Origin: Viridibacterium sp035456105
Lineage (GTDB): Bacteria > Pseudomonadota > Gammaproteobacteria > Burkholderiales > Rhodocyclaceae
Direction of reading: 5' to 3'
DNA: 64,000 nucleotides
Assembly (NCBI GenBank): GCA_035456105.1
Contig: DATIDV010000025.1
Coordinates: forward strand, 62,001 to 126,000
Of this stretch, positions 27,095 to 34,085 are shown piece after piece; positions within the stretch are counted from its first letter, which is position 1, and each line of letters opens with the position of its first letter. Made by a program: the position numbers and the translations under genes. The notes beneath the pieces were generated by a model, which saw nothing but the letters and a program-made list of their open reading frames with translations, did not search any database and had not been told where the DNA came from.

Positions 27095-27272
27095 GTTCTG
27101 TCAGAGAATCAGGAGTATGCCGTTCGATTTTTCGGACTCGAAGAAGCCTTTAAATGCCTTCGAGAGTTGCTGCGGAGGTGATGTCAGCATCTCCATTCAC
27201 CGTCAGGCTGGTTGTCAATCCGGATGTGGCACAACGCTCAGGCAGTTAACGTCCTTTGGGTCGCCACGAAGG

Positions 27273-27299
27273 TCGGACGCGGGTTCGACTCCCGTCGCC
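27273..27299 (+). repeat. Diverged tmRNA 3'-end copy (possible att remnant)
   Basis: Twenty-five of 27 bases match the T-arm and following bases of the ssrA 3' end at 29809-29835 (shared core TCGGACGCGGGTTCGA), but on the opposite strand. It stops matching before the terminal TCCACCA. It may be an att remnant or a tRNA-like 3' fragment. Confidence 0.55.
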
Positions 27300-27333
27300 G
27301 GAATCAACCAATCCAATGAAATTGCCGTGCTCG

Positions 27334-27362
27334 GAAAATCAAAAGGCCACCCGAAGGTGGCC
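27334..27362 (-). terminator. Intrinsic terminator after alpA
   Basis: On the minus strand GGCCACC-TTCG-GGTGGCC is followed by TTTTGATTTT. It lies about 55 bases past the alpA stop and closes the islet transcript. Confidence 0.8.
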
Positions 27363-27416
27363 CAGTGATTTGGGGGCGCAGTTCCTTGTCGAGCAGTTCG
27401 CTTTCCATGGCGCGCC

Positions 27417-27677
27417 TCACAGACTCGGAAATGCAGCCTTGCGGGCGGCTTCAAGCTGAGTGACCAGGGCGCGGATGTCGGCATCCGATTGCCCCGCAAT
27501 GCGTGCGGCATTGATCGTGGAGACTTCACTGGCGGGCCAACCTACGGCACGCGGCCCCAGCTTGATAGGCTTGGACCAGAGGCCTTGCGATATACGCAGG
27601 TAAACCGTGGAGCGTGATGCGCCGGACTGGCGGAGAACTTCGGGCAGGCGAAGGATGATGTTTTCGTGTGGAACCAT
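27417..27677 (-). CDS. AlpA-family DNA-binding regulator
   Basis: An 86-residue winged/helix-turn-helix protein with the AlpA pattern ILRLPEVLRQSGASRSTVYL followed by RISQGLWSKPIKLGPRAVGW and P-SEV. AlpA proteins regulate integrase or excision functions of P4-like phages and islands. It is the last gene of the islet series, downstream of the integrase and the hypothetical protein. Confidence 0.85.
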   Translation of the reverse strand: MVPHENIILRLPEVLRQSGASRSTVYLRISQGLWSKPIKLGPRAVGWPASEVSTINAARIAGQSDADIRALVTQLEAARKAAFPSL

Positions 27678-27821
27678 GTTGCACCTCTCGGGGCGTTGTT
27701 GAACATGGACACGGATTTGATAGCAGGGAGATTGCGGGGAAAAGGCGCAGTGGTCTGCGGGAACTACGCGCTGATGACCTGAAAGCCTTGTGGGGAAAGG
27801 CTTTGGCAGGGTGCGGTAACT

Positions 27822-28418
27822 CTAGGGGCGCGGCCCGGGTGCAAGTCCGTCGGCACGCAAAATAGTCGCCATGACTTCGGCTGTTCGTTTGGCGATTCCT
27901 CGCGAACCCGTTAGCCAGGAAATGATTTCGGCATTTGTGGGAGCCGTGCCGGGATCGGTGGGGTCGTAGTGCTTCCAGAACTTGTTTGCCGCTTCCGCCA
28001 AAACGCGCAGCAACTTGGTGTCGTATTGGCCCCAAGGCCAGCCGGTGATGTGCAGCGCTTCGTCCAGTGTGTTGAGTTGGGGGAACTGCGCAGGTAAGGC
28101 GATACCGATGGCGCTGGCCCATTTGGCGAAGGCGGCTAGTTCGACTTCGCTGTGTGTGGCGTCGACGAACTGCCGAACCTTTAGGCGCTCGGCAGCTATG
28201 GCGCTGCGTGCGGCATCAAGGCGTGCGTGGAAGCCCCCAGGAACGTGGCCAAGAAGCGGTGAAAGCGATTTGCTCGTGCTAGGCAACGCAAGGCTTGACG
28301 GATCGATTTCACAAGAGAGGGCAACGGCTTGCCAGAGGGGAGCATGGGTAGTGTTTTTCCATGCCAGCCACTCAGGCTGTGGCAGAGCAAACGGATTCAT
28401 GCTTTCGGGGTTCTGCAT
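27822..28418 (-). CDS. Conserved hypothetical protein of integrase islets
   Basis: A protein of about 198 residues. The first part resembles NPFALPQPEWLAWKNT...LWQAVALSCEIDPSSL. A central segment reads FAKWASAIGIALPAQFP, and a well conserved tail reads QYDTKLLRVLAEAANKFWKH, YDPTDPGTAPTN, and KRTAEVMATILRADGL. I recall the same tail pattern in uncharacterised proteins next to integrases in many proteobacterial islands; no biochemical function is known to me. The tail looks helical and may bind DNA. It starts six bases after the integrase stop (ATG 28418, alternative 28400). Confidence 0.65.
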   Translation of the reverse strand: MQNPESMNPFALPQPEWLAWKNTTHAPLWQAVALSCEIDPSSLALPSTSKSLSPLLGHVPGGFHARLDAARSAIAAERLKVRQFVDATHSEVELAAFAKWASAIGIALPAQFPQLNTLDEALHITGWPWGQYDTKLLRVLAEAANKFWKHYDPTDPGTAPTNAEIISWLTGSRGIAKRTAEVMATILRADGLAPGPRP

Positions 28419-28423
28419 GGGCT

Positions 28424-29638
28424 TTACGCAGCTGAATGTAGATTGATGATTTCCGCACCGCCCTTGAGCTTGTCCAAGTAGTCGGCCCATTGCTGCATCA
28501 TTTTTCGGCGTTCGCCGAGGTGGGCAGTGCGGTTGTAAGCGCGGCCGTTGGGATCGCGCACAGCGTGGGCCAGTTGATGCTCGATGAAGTCAGGGCGTAC
28601 GCCCAAGATTTCATCCAGGATCGTGCGGGCCATTGCGCGGAAGCCGTGGCCGGTCATTTCGTCCGAGTCAAAGCCCATGCGCCGCAAGGCGGCATTGATG
28701 GCGGCGTCGCTCATCGGGCGATCTTTGGTGCGAGCGCTGGGAAACAGGAAACGGCCGCTGCCGGTGAGTGCGTACAACTCATGCAGAATCGCCATGGCTT
28801 GGGTACAGAGTGGAACCAGATGCGGTTCGCGCATCTTCATGCGTTCGGCAGGAATATTCCATTGTCCTGCGTCCAGATCAATTTCAGACCATTCTGCATT
28901 GCGTAGTTCGCCGGGGCGCACAAAGAACAGGGGCGCAAGACGCAGCGCGCAACGGGTGACGAAGCTGCCTTCGTAACCGTCGATGGCTCGCAGAAGGCCT
29001 GCCACCTTCTTGGGGTCAGTAATAGCTGCGAGGTGTTTTTCGCGCACAGGGGGCAGGGCGCCTTTGAGGTTGGGGGTCGGGTCGCTCTCGGCGCGCCCAG
29101 TGGCGACTGCGTAACGCATGACTTGTCCGCAGTTTTGCAGGGCACGGTGAGCGGTTTCCAGCGAGCCGCGCTCTTCGATGCGACGGGCGACTTTCAGCAG
29201 GTCTGGCGCTTTGATGCTGGCGATGGGTGTGGTGCCCAGCCAGGGGAAGATGTCGCGCTCGAATCTGCGCACAATTCGATCGGCATGTGTAGGAACCCAA
29301 GTTGCCTGAAAGCGCGCCAGCCATTCGCGCGCAATAGTCTCAAAGGTGTTGGAGTTGCCTTCGGCCTTGGTGGCTTTTTGGGCTTTCTTGTTGGCGCTGG
29401 GATCAATACCTCGGGCTATGAGGGTTCGGGCTTCGTCGCGGCGTTCGCGTGCTAGTTTCAGGCCTACGTCTGGATAGACGCCAAGGGAAAGCATTTTCTC
29501 CTTACCATCGAAGGTATAACGCAGGCGCCACCACTTACTGCCGCTTGGGGTGACGATCAGAACGAGTCCGCGTTCGTCCGTGAGTTTGATCGGCTTGTCA
29601 CTTGGCTTGGCGTTGCGGATGGCGACTTCGGTAAGCAT
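28424..29638 (-). CDS. P4-type tyrosine integrase
   Basis: Site-specific recombinase of 404 residues. An N-terminal arm-binding DUF4102-type domain (LTEVAIRNAKPSDKPIKLTD, SLGVYPDVGLKLARERRDEA) is followed by a core-binding domain (FETIAREWLARF) and a catalytic domain with RPGELRNAEW (Arg), HGFRAMA (His-x-x-Arg), HQLAHAVRD (His) and Tyr in RAYNRTAHL or nearby. It starts 164 bases from the ssrA 3' end, typical for elements using tmRNA as attachment site. Its start is flanked by GGGTAACT repeats. Confidence 0.93.
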   Translation of the reverse strand: MLTEVAIRNAKPSDKPIKLTDERGLVLIVTPSGSKWWRLRYTFDGKEKMLSLGVYPDVGLKLARERRDEARTLIARGIDPSANKKAQKATKAEGNSNTFETIAREWLARFQATWVPTHADRIVRRFERDIFPWLGTTPIASIKAPDLLKVARRIEERGSLETAHRALQNCGQVMRYAVATGRAESDPTPNLKGALPPVREKHLAAITDPKKVAGLLRAIDGYEGSFVTRCALRLAPLFFVRPGELRNAEWSEIDLDAGQWNIPAERMKMREPHLVPLCTQAMAILHELYALTGSGRFLFPSARTKDRPMSDAAINAALRRMGFDSDEMTGHGFRAMARTILDEILGVRPDFIEHQLAHAVRDPNGRAYNRTAHLGERRKMMQQWADYLDKLKGGAEIINLHSAA

Positions 29639-29639
29639 G

Positions 29640-29688
29640 GCTGGGTAACTTTTCCAGTTGCCGGGTAACTCTCAGAAAGTTACCCAGC
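29640..29688. promoter_or_regulatory. GGGTAACT repeat cluster upstream of the integrase
   Basis: GGGTAACT occurs at 29643-29650 and 29663-29670 in direct orientation exactly 20 bases apart. Its reverse complement lies at 29678-29685. The outer copies are part of a 13-bp inverted repeat (GCTGGGTAACTTT). These sit right upstream of the integrase ATG and are candidates for arm-type integrase sites or an autoregulatory operator. Confidence 0.5.
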
Positions 29689-29743
29689 CGGTGCGTTGGC
29701 TGTTGTTGAATCATGCTAAACGCTACTGGACGAAAAAGGCAAT

Positions 29744-29770
29744 AAAAAACCCGCACTTAGGCGGGTTTTT
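29744..29770. terminator. Intrinsic terminator of ssrA (bidirectional)
   Basis: AAAAAACCCGC (29744-29754) and GCGGGTTTTT (29761-29770) form a symmetrical hairpin with A and T runs. It lies about 30 bases downstream of the tmRNA 3' end. Confidence 0.85.
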
Positions 29771-29801
29771 GGATGTTGCTGGACGTCTTGAAACTGTTAA
29801 A

Positions 29802-30165
29802 TGGTGGAGGCGGCGGGAATCGAACCCGCGTCCGAAAGTCCTCTACAACCGGATCTACATACTTAGTCGGTCTATTTGATTTAACACCGCGCATAGCCGA
29901 TCGACAGGCCAGCGCGACGCGAGTCACCTATTTTTTAGCTCCGCACCAAGTAACCCGATGCAGCACGAGTCCCTGTGAATGACACTGCCATGGGTTTTAC
30001 CCCATCTGACCCAGAGACCAATCAGTGCAGTGGCTACAGCCTTAAGCGGCTACAGCGAATTGCTCGTCGTTTGCGAGTAGAACTTTTCAGATGGATTTAC
30101 GAGGTAACTGATCCTCGGTATGCACCAAGCTGCTTCGCGACCCCCGTCGAAACCAGGTCGCCCCC
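29802..30165 (-). ncRNA. ssrA: Transfer-messenger RNA (tmRNA)
   Basis: Rescues stalled ribosomes by trans-translation. The 364-base minus-strand RNA begins GGGGGCGACCTGGTTTCGAC and ends with a tRNA-like T-arm and CCTCCACCA. The acceptor ends pair (GGGGGCG with the CGCCTCC region). The tag reading frame resumes at GCA (30074-30072) and encodes ANDEQFAVAA followed by TAA (30044-30042), the expected proteobacterial tag form. The 5' end lies only 12 bases after the gph stop codon. Confidence 0.96.
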
Positions 30166-30174
30166 AGCCCGTTG

Positions 30175-30203
30175 ATTCTACGCTGTGGGGCTCAGGTAGT
30201 CCA
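30175..30203 (-). promoter_or_regulatory. ssrA promoter overlapping the gph stop codon
   Basis: On the minus strand TGGACT (30203-30198), a 17-base spacer, and TAGAAT (30180-30175) make a good sigma-70 promoter. Transcription would start a few bases before the mature tmRNA 5' end. The first three bases of the -10 box are the TAG stop codon of gph, so the promoter lies almost wholly inside that gene. Confidence 0.6.
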
Positions 30204-30855
30204 TGAGATCCAGTGGGTGGTCGATGATGTGATCGGCACCCCAGTCTTCAATGGGCTTATCGGTCCCGATATAACCCCAGCGCACAGCGAATGAAGGCAT
30301 GCCTGCTGCGTTGGCCGCGATGATGTCGCGCTCATCGTCACCCAGGTAGACACATTGAGCTGGTGCGAAGCACGATTCTGAGGCTGCATGCAGGAGTGGA
30401 TCAGGCGCGGGCTTGGCTTTTGCTGTCGTATCGCCGCAAACAATGCTCGATGCACGCTGCGTCAAGCCGAGTGCTGCAACGAGTGGCGTCGTGAAGCGCT
30501 TGTGTTTGTTGGTGACGATCCCCCACTTGATGCCGTTCGCATTGAGTCTGCCAAGCAGCTCTTCCATGTCGGAAAACAGCGCGCTGCCTACACAGATATT
30601 AGCTGCGTAGTGTGCCAATACGCGGTTGGCGAGCGCTGCGTAGCGCTCATTGTCGGGATGAATGCCATAGCCCTCACGCAACAAGCCGCGTACGCCTTGG
30701 GAAGTGACTGGCCGCAGCTGTGCGAGCGGCAAGGCTGACAAGCCATCTTCAGCGCGCGTGAGGTTCAACGCTGCGCCCAGATCGGGAGCGGTGTCGACGA
30801 GCGTGCCGTCGAGATCGAACAGGACACAGCGAACGCGCGGATAGATCGGATTTGC
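30178..30855 (-). CDS. gph: Phosphoglycolate phosphatase (HAD family)
   Basis: HAD hydrolase that removes phosphoglycolate. FDLDGTLVDTAPDLGAALN is the nucleophile motif. IVTNKHKRFTTPLV, KPAPDPLLHA and YLGDDERDIIAANAAGM are motifs II to IV. About 226 residues from a GTG start at 30855, ten bases after the ubiG stop; an earlier ATG (30912) would overlap ubiG by 47 bases and is less likely. Co-transcription with ubiG is the usual arrangement. ssrA follows immediately. Confidence 0.88.
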   Translation of the reverse strand, partial: ANPIYPRVRCVLFDLDGTLVDTAPDLGAALNLTRAEDGLSALPLAQLRPVTSQGVRGLLREGYGIHPDNERYAALANRVLAHYAANICVGSALFSDMEELLGRLNANGIKWGIVTNKHKRFTTPLVAALGLTQRASSIVCGDTTAKAKPAPDPLLHAASESCFAPAQCVYLGDDERDIIAANAAGMPSFAVRWGYIGTDKPIEDWGADHIIDHPLDLMDYLSPTA

Positions 30856-30865
30856 CACCAGCAGC

Positions 30866-31570
30866 TCAGGCACTCTTGATACAACGCATGAGGTAATTGA
30901 CGTCTGTGCCACGGCCCAGGCTGTAACGCTTGTCCAGTGGGTTGTAATGCATGCCGATGATTTCGATGCTATCGAGACCTGCTTCGCGCGCGAAACGACT
31001 CAGCTCGGCAGGTTTGATGAAGCGCGCATATTCGTGAGTGCCCCGGGGCAGCATGTTGAGGACGTACTCGGCGCCGACGATGGCCATCAGGTAGGCCTTG
31101 AAGTTGCGGTTGATGGTTGAGAAGAATACGGAGCCCCCCGGCTTTACCAGCTGTGCGCAAGCGCGAACGGTGCTGGCCGGGTCCGGCACGTGCTCCAGCA
31201 TTTCCATGCAGGTGACGACGTCGTAATGCGCAGGACGCTCTTCGGCGATGCTCTCGGCTGCGATCTTGAGATACTCGACCTGTGCGCCACTCTCCAGGAG
31301 ATGCAATTTCGCCACGGCGAGTGCCTTGTCGGACAGGTCCGCGCCGGTTACGCGTGCCCCACGCAGGGCCATGCTCTCGGCGAGAATGCCGCCGCCGCAG
31401 CCAATATCGATCGTTGCCTTGCCCGTCAGGACACAGTGTTGATCGATCCAGTCCAGGCGCAGAGGGTTGATTTCGTGCAGGGGGCGGAATTCGGATTCGG
31501 GATCCCACCAGCGATGGGCGAGTGCGCTGAACTTGGCGATTTCGCTGTCATCGGAGTTTGTTTCGATCAT
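30866..31570 (-). CDS. ubiG: Ubiquinone biosynthesis O-methyltransferase UbiG
   Basis: SAM-dependent enzyme for both O-methylations of ubiquinone synthesis. About 234 residues starting MIETNSDDSEIAKFSALAHR, with WWDPESEFRPLHEINPLRL, the SAM loop IDIGCGGGILAESMA, and FSTINRNFKAYL typical of UbiG. I chose the ATG at 31570; the upstream frame to 31627 reads through the base of a terminator region and is unlike the family. It is followed by gph. Confidence 0.94.
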   Translation of the reverse strand: MIETNSDDSEIAKFSALAHRWWDPESEFRPLHEINPLRLDWIDQHCVLTGKATIDIGCGGGILAESMALRGARVTGADLSDKALAVAKLHLLESGAQVEYLKIAAESIAEERPAHYDVVTCMEMLEHVPDPASTVRACAQLVKPGGSVFFSTINRNFKAYLMAIVGAEYVLNMLPRGTHEYARFIKPAELSRFAREAGLDSIEIIGMHYNPLDKRYSLGRGTDVNYLMRCIKSA

Positions 31571-31631
31571 GGAAAGTCTCGACGCTTCAAGAGTTGAACG
31601 GGGTCGCCTAGTGTCACGGAAAAGCAATCCA

Positions 31632-31663
31632 AAAAAAAGCCCTGCCGAAGCAGGGCTTTTTTG
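31632..31663. terminator. Intrinsic terminator between the OmpA-family gene and ubiG
   Basis: An A run followed by GCCCTGC-CGAA-GCAGGGC (31640-31657) and TTTTTT. The symmetrical A/T flanks make it functional in both directions. It ends the OmpA-family transcript 13 bases past its stop codon. Confidence 0.9.
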
Positions 31664-31675
31664 GAGAAGCAGCGC

Positions 31676-32425
31676 TTACTTCACGCCGACAGCTTCGAGC
31701 TCAACGCGACGGTCAGCGCCGAGGCAGTCAACCAACTTCTTGTTCTTGCCGTTTTCAGCGCCCAGGTTGCGGCACTCATTGCCCGTCACCGGCTGGCTCT
31801 TGCCCTTGCCTTCGACGTAAACGCGGTTAGCCGGAACGCCCTTGCTGACGAGGAAGTCCTTCACAGCGTTGGCACGCTTTTCGGACAGAGCCTGGTTGTA
31901 GCTATCGGAACCGATACGGTCAGCGTGACCCACGGCGATAACAACTTCCAGCGATGTCAGCTTGGTGACGCGGTCTGCAAACGCCGCCAGCTTCTCTTGG
32001 CCGCCTTCGCTGATCTCAGCCTTGTTGAAAGCGAAGAGAGCGTCGGCCGGGATGTTAACCTTCTCGGCTGCTGGTGCAGGAGCTGGTGCAGGTGCAGGAG
32101 CTGGTGCGGGAGCGGGAGCAGGAGCTGGTGCTACTGGCGGTGGCAAGCACACTGCTTCCTTCGCGTAGTCTGCTTCGCAGTAGCAGCCAGCAGGGAATGG
32201 GGCATTGACAAGCTTAGTGTTCAGGGCAAGTTGCTTGCTCCAGATCGTTGAACGAAGGCAGTTGCCTGTCCCGTCGCGTTCGATAACTTTTTCGCCGGTG
32301 AGGATGTAGGGCTGATCGCCTTTACCGTCGGTGATCAGGAAGCCGCTCTTCGATTGTGCGTGAGCGACGCCGCAGAGACTAGTTGCAGCCAGAACGGCCA
32401 GAAGAAATTTGTGAGTTGTTTTCAT
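31676..32425 (-). CDS. OmpA-family outer membrane protein with Pro-Ala linker
   Basis: A 249-residue envelope protein. A signal peptide (KFLLAVLAATSLCGVAHA) is followed by a Cys-containing N-terminal domain of about 85 residues, then a linker of alternating Pro-Ala, and a C-terminal OmpA/MotB-type peptidoglycan-binding domain (ALFAFNKAEISEGGQEKLAA, VGHADRIGSDSYNQALSEKR, and GADRRVELEAVGV at the end). A strong ribosome site (GAGGAG) precedes the ATG at 32425. The N-terminal domain is too short for an eight-strand barrel, so it may be anchored differently. Confidence 0.88.
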   Translation of the reverse strand: MKTTHKFLLAVLAATSLCGVAHAQSKSGFLITDGKGDQPYILTGEKVIERDGTGNCLRSTIWSKQLALNTKLVNAPFPAGCYCEADYAKEAVCLPPPVAPAPAPAPAPAPAPAPAPAPAAEKVNIPADALFAFNKAEISEGGQEKLAAFADRVTKLTSLEVVIAVGHADRIGSDSYNQALSEKRANAVKDFLVSKGVPANRVYVEGKGKSQPVTGNECRNLGAENGKNKKLVDCLGADRRVELEAVGVK

Positions 32426-32562
32426 ATGCTCCTCATTGCAAGGCTGATTACAAACAAATGGACAAACCGGAATTCCGATGTCCACGCTAGGGGTCCAACT
32501 GCAAAGTAAAAAAATACACCGTGCTGTTGGTTAGGGAGATATCAAACAGACCCCGGACTGGC

Positions 32563-33897
32563 TTAGAGGCGTCGGTTCTGTAAGGAATTCTGCCACAGTC
32601 GTGAAATGTGCAGCAATTCTTTGTTGTCATTATGCAACATGCTCTTATCCTTGATTAGGGTATGCCCTGCGATCCAGACGTGAGTGACATGCTCCCGCCC
32701 TGAGACATACGTCAAATGGGAGGCTGGATCAAAGACGGGTGCGGTTTCCAGGGCGTCGAGTGCGACTGCCACAACGTCGGCTTTCTTGCCTGGAGTCAGG
32801 CTGCCGATCGTGTCCTGCATCCCAAGGGCATGCGCTGCGTTGATAGTTGCCATCTGCAATGCCGTATGTGCGGGTAGCACGCCAGCATCCCCCGTCGTGA
32901 GTTTGGCCAGTAGGCTGGCCATGCGCATTTCCTGAAAAATATCCAACCGGTTGTTGCTGGCGGCACCGTCAGATCCCAGACCAACGCGGATGCCTGCTGC
33001 AAGCATGTTGGCGACTGGTGCTGCACCGCTAGCCAGTTTCATATTAGACGTCGGATTATGCGCAATCGCGACATTGTTCTCGGCCAGCAGACAAATCTCT
33101 TCCGCCGTGATGTGCACGGCGTGAGCGACCAGCAAGTTGGGACCCAACAAGCCAAGTGTGCGCAAGCGCTCGAAGGGCCGAGCGCCGTGCTTCTCGATGC
33201 TTTCGGCAACTTCGCCAGCGGTTTCCTGAACGTGTGTGTGGATCAGGATATCGAGTTCTTCTGCCAGGGAGCCGATACGCTCCCAGCTGGCGTCAGATAC
33301 GGTGTAGGGCGCGTGCGGCGCAAGCGAGAAGCTGATGCGCGAGTGGTCGCGCCAAGCGTCCCTTACCTGCAGGCCTTTGCTTAAATAGTCCTCTGCAGTT
33401 GTCGCGTAGTTGGTCGGAGCGTCGATGACTGTCATGCCGATTACCGCCCGCATGCCAAGCTGCTCGTAGGCGCGCGCCGAGGCATCTGGATAGAAATACA
33501 TGTCAGCGACGCAGGTAATGCCTCCTCGCAGCATTTCCGCGCCGCCTACCAAAGTGCCGTCGAAGACAAAGCGATCAGATACGTGTGCACTCTCTGCAGG
33601 CCAGATTTCTTCGGTCAGCCAGCGCATCAGCGGCATATCGTCGGCCATGCCGCGCATCAGGACCATCGGTGCATGGGTGTGCAGATTGATCAGGCCGGGA
33701 ATCAGTACGTGCTCGGGCAGACTGACGGTCTGCGTGGCGCAGTAGCGCATGCGCGCTTCGCTGATGGGGAGCACCGCTACGATTTCTTCGCCACGGATGG
33801 CGATCGCGTGGTGCTCAAGCGTGGTGTTGGCGGGCTCGACAGGAATGATCCAGCGGGCTTCGATCAAAAGATCTAGGTGTTCAACGGCTTGTTCCAT
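32563..33897 (-). CDS. mtaD: 5'-methylthioadenosine/S-adenosylhomocysteine deaminase-like amidohydrolase
   Basis: Metal-dependent TRZ/ATZ-type hydrolase, 444 residues, probably deaminating methylthioadenosine or S-adenosylhomocysteine. Metal ligands and active-site motifs are visible: PGLINLHTHAPMVLMRGMAD, HTHVQETAGEV, LLVAHAVHIT, HNPTSNMKLASG, and GSDGAASNNRLDIFQEMR. It lies just upstream of the OmpA-family gene and ubiG on the same strand; an mtaD-ubiG-gph order is common in related genomes, here with the OmpA-family gene inserted. The exact substrate is inferred from family. Confidence 0.85.
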   Translation of the reverse strand: MEQAVEHLDLLIEARWIIPVEPANTTLEHHAIAIRGEEIVAVLPISEARMRYCATQTVSLPEHVLIPGLINLHTHAPMVLMRGMADDMPLMRWLTEEIWPAESAHVSDRFVFDGTLVGGAEMLRGGITCVADMYFYPDASARAYEQLGMRAVIGMTVIDAPTNYATTAEDYLSKGLQVRDAWRDHSRISFSLAPHAPYTVSDASWERIGSLAEELDILIHTHVQETAGEVAESIEKHGARPFERLRTLGLLGPNLLVAHAVHITAEEICLLAENNVAIAHNPTSNMKLASGAAPVANMLAAGIRVGLGSDGAASNNRLDIFQEMRMASLLAKLTTGDAGVLPAHTALQMATINAAHALGMQDTIGSLTPGKKADVVAVALDALETAPVFDPASHLTYVSGREHVTHVWIAGHTLIKDKSMLHNDNKELLHISRLWQNSLQNRRL

Positions 33898-33970
33898 GGG
33901 CTTGGGTGGGCTTGTTTCGAGTCTGGTTGGGCCGATCTCGGGGCTCGGGCTAGGGGAGGGTGCGGCGTGC

Positions 33971-33976
33971 TACAAT
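33971..33976 (+). promoter_or_regulatory. Candidate -10 element upstream of gyrA
   Basis: TACAAT lies 110 bases before the gyrA ATG, in the divergent space next to mtaD. A matching -35 box is not evident, so this is a weak call. Confidence 0.3.
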
Positions 33977-34085
33977 TGCGCGCTTTGCTGGCCTGTTTTG
34001 TCCCGTCTCTGTCGAGGGGTGACGAAACGCTCCTTCTGCGCACATCCGGTCCCGCGCAGCCCGAATACTACGATACCCGTGCCAC

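Larger units (their letters stand above)
27095..29801. mobile_element. Small integrative islet next to ssrA
   Basis: About 2.7 kb between the broken nhaA and the 3' end of ssrA. It contains a P4-type integrase reading away from ssrA, a conserved islet hypothetical protein and an AlpA-type regulator, all on the minus strand and ending at a terminator. A 27-base copy of the tmRNA 3' end (two mismatches) lies at 27273-27299, but in inverted orientation to ssrA. The gene set and site are classic for integrative elements. Boundaries are inferred, because no direct att repeat was found. Confidence 0.65.

Noticed and set aside
27215..27529. Possible 104-residue protein containing IPATGVEPASDLRGDP
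   Set aside because: It arises from translating the tRNA-like 3' fragment at 27273-27299 and the alpA terminator, and overlaps alpA.
29723..29785. Near-direct repeat CTACTGGACG / TTGCTGGACG as att core
   Set aside because: It is short, with two mismatches, and both copies lie on the same side of the islet, so they cannot be the two attachment ends.
29658..29879. Possible 73-residue protein across the tmRNA 3' end (GGGGNRTRVRKSS)
   Set aside because: This is a well known false translation of tmRNA/tRNA 3' sequence; the region is ssrA and its terminator.
32040..32160. Short tandem repeat resembling a CRISPR or minisatellite
   Set aside because: It encodes the Pro-Ala linker of the OmpA-family protein in frame; units are about 6-12 bases with no spacers.
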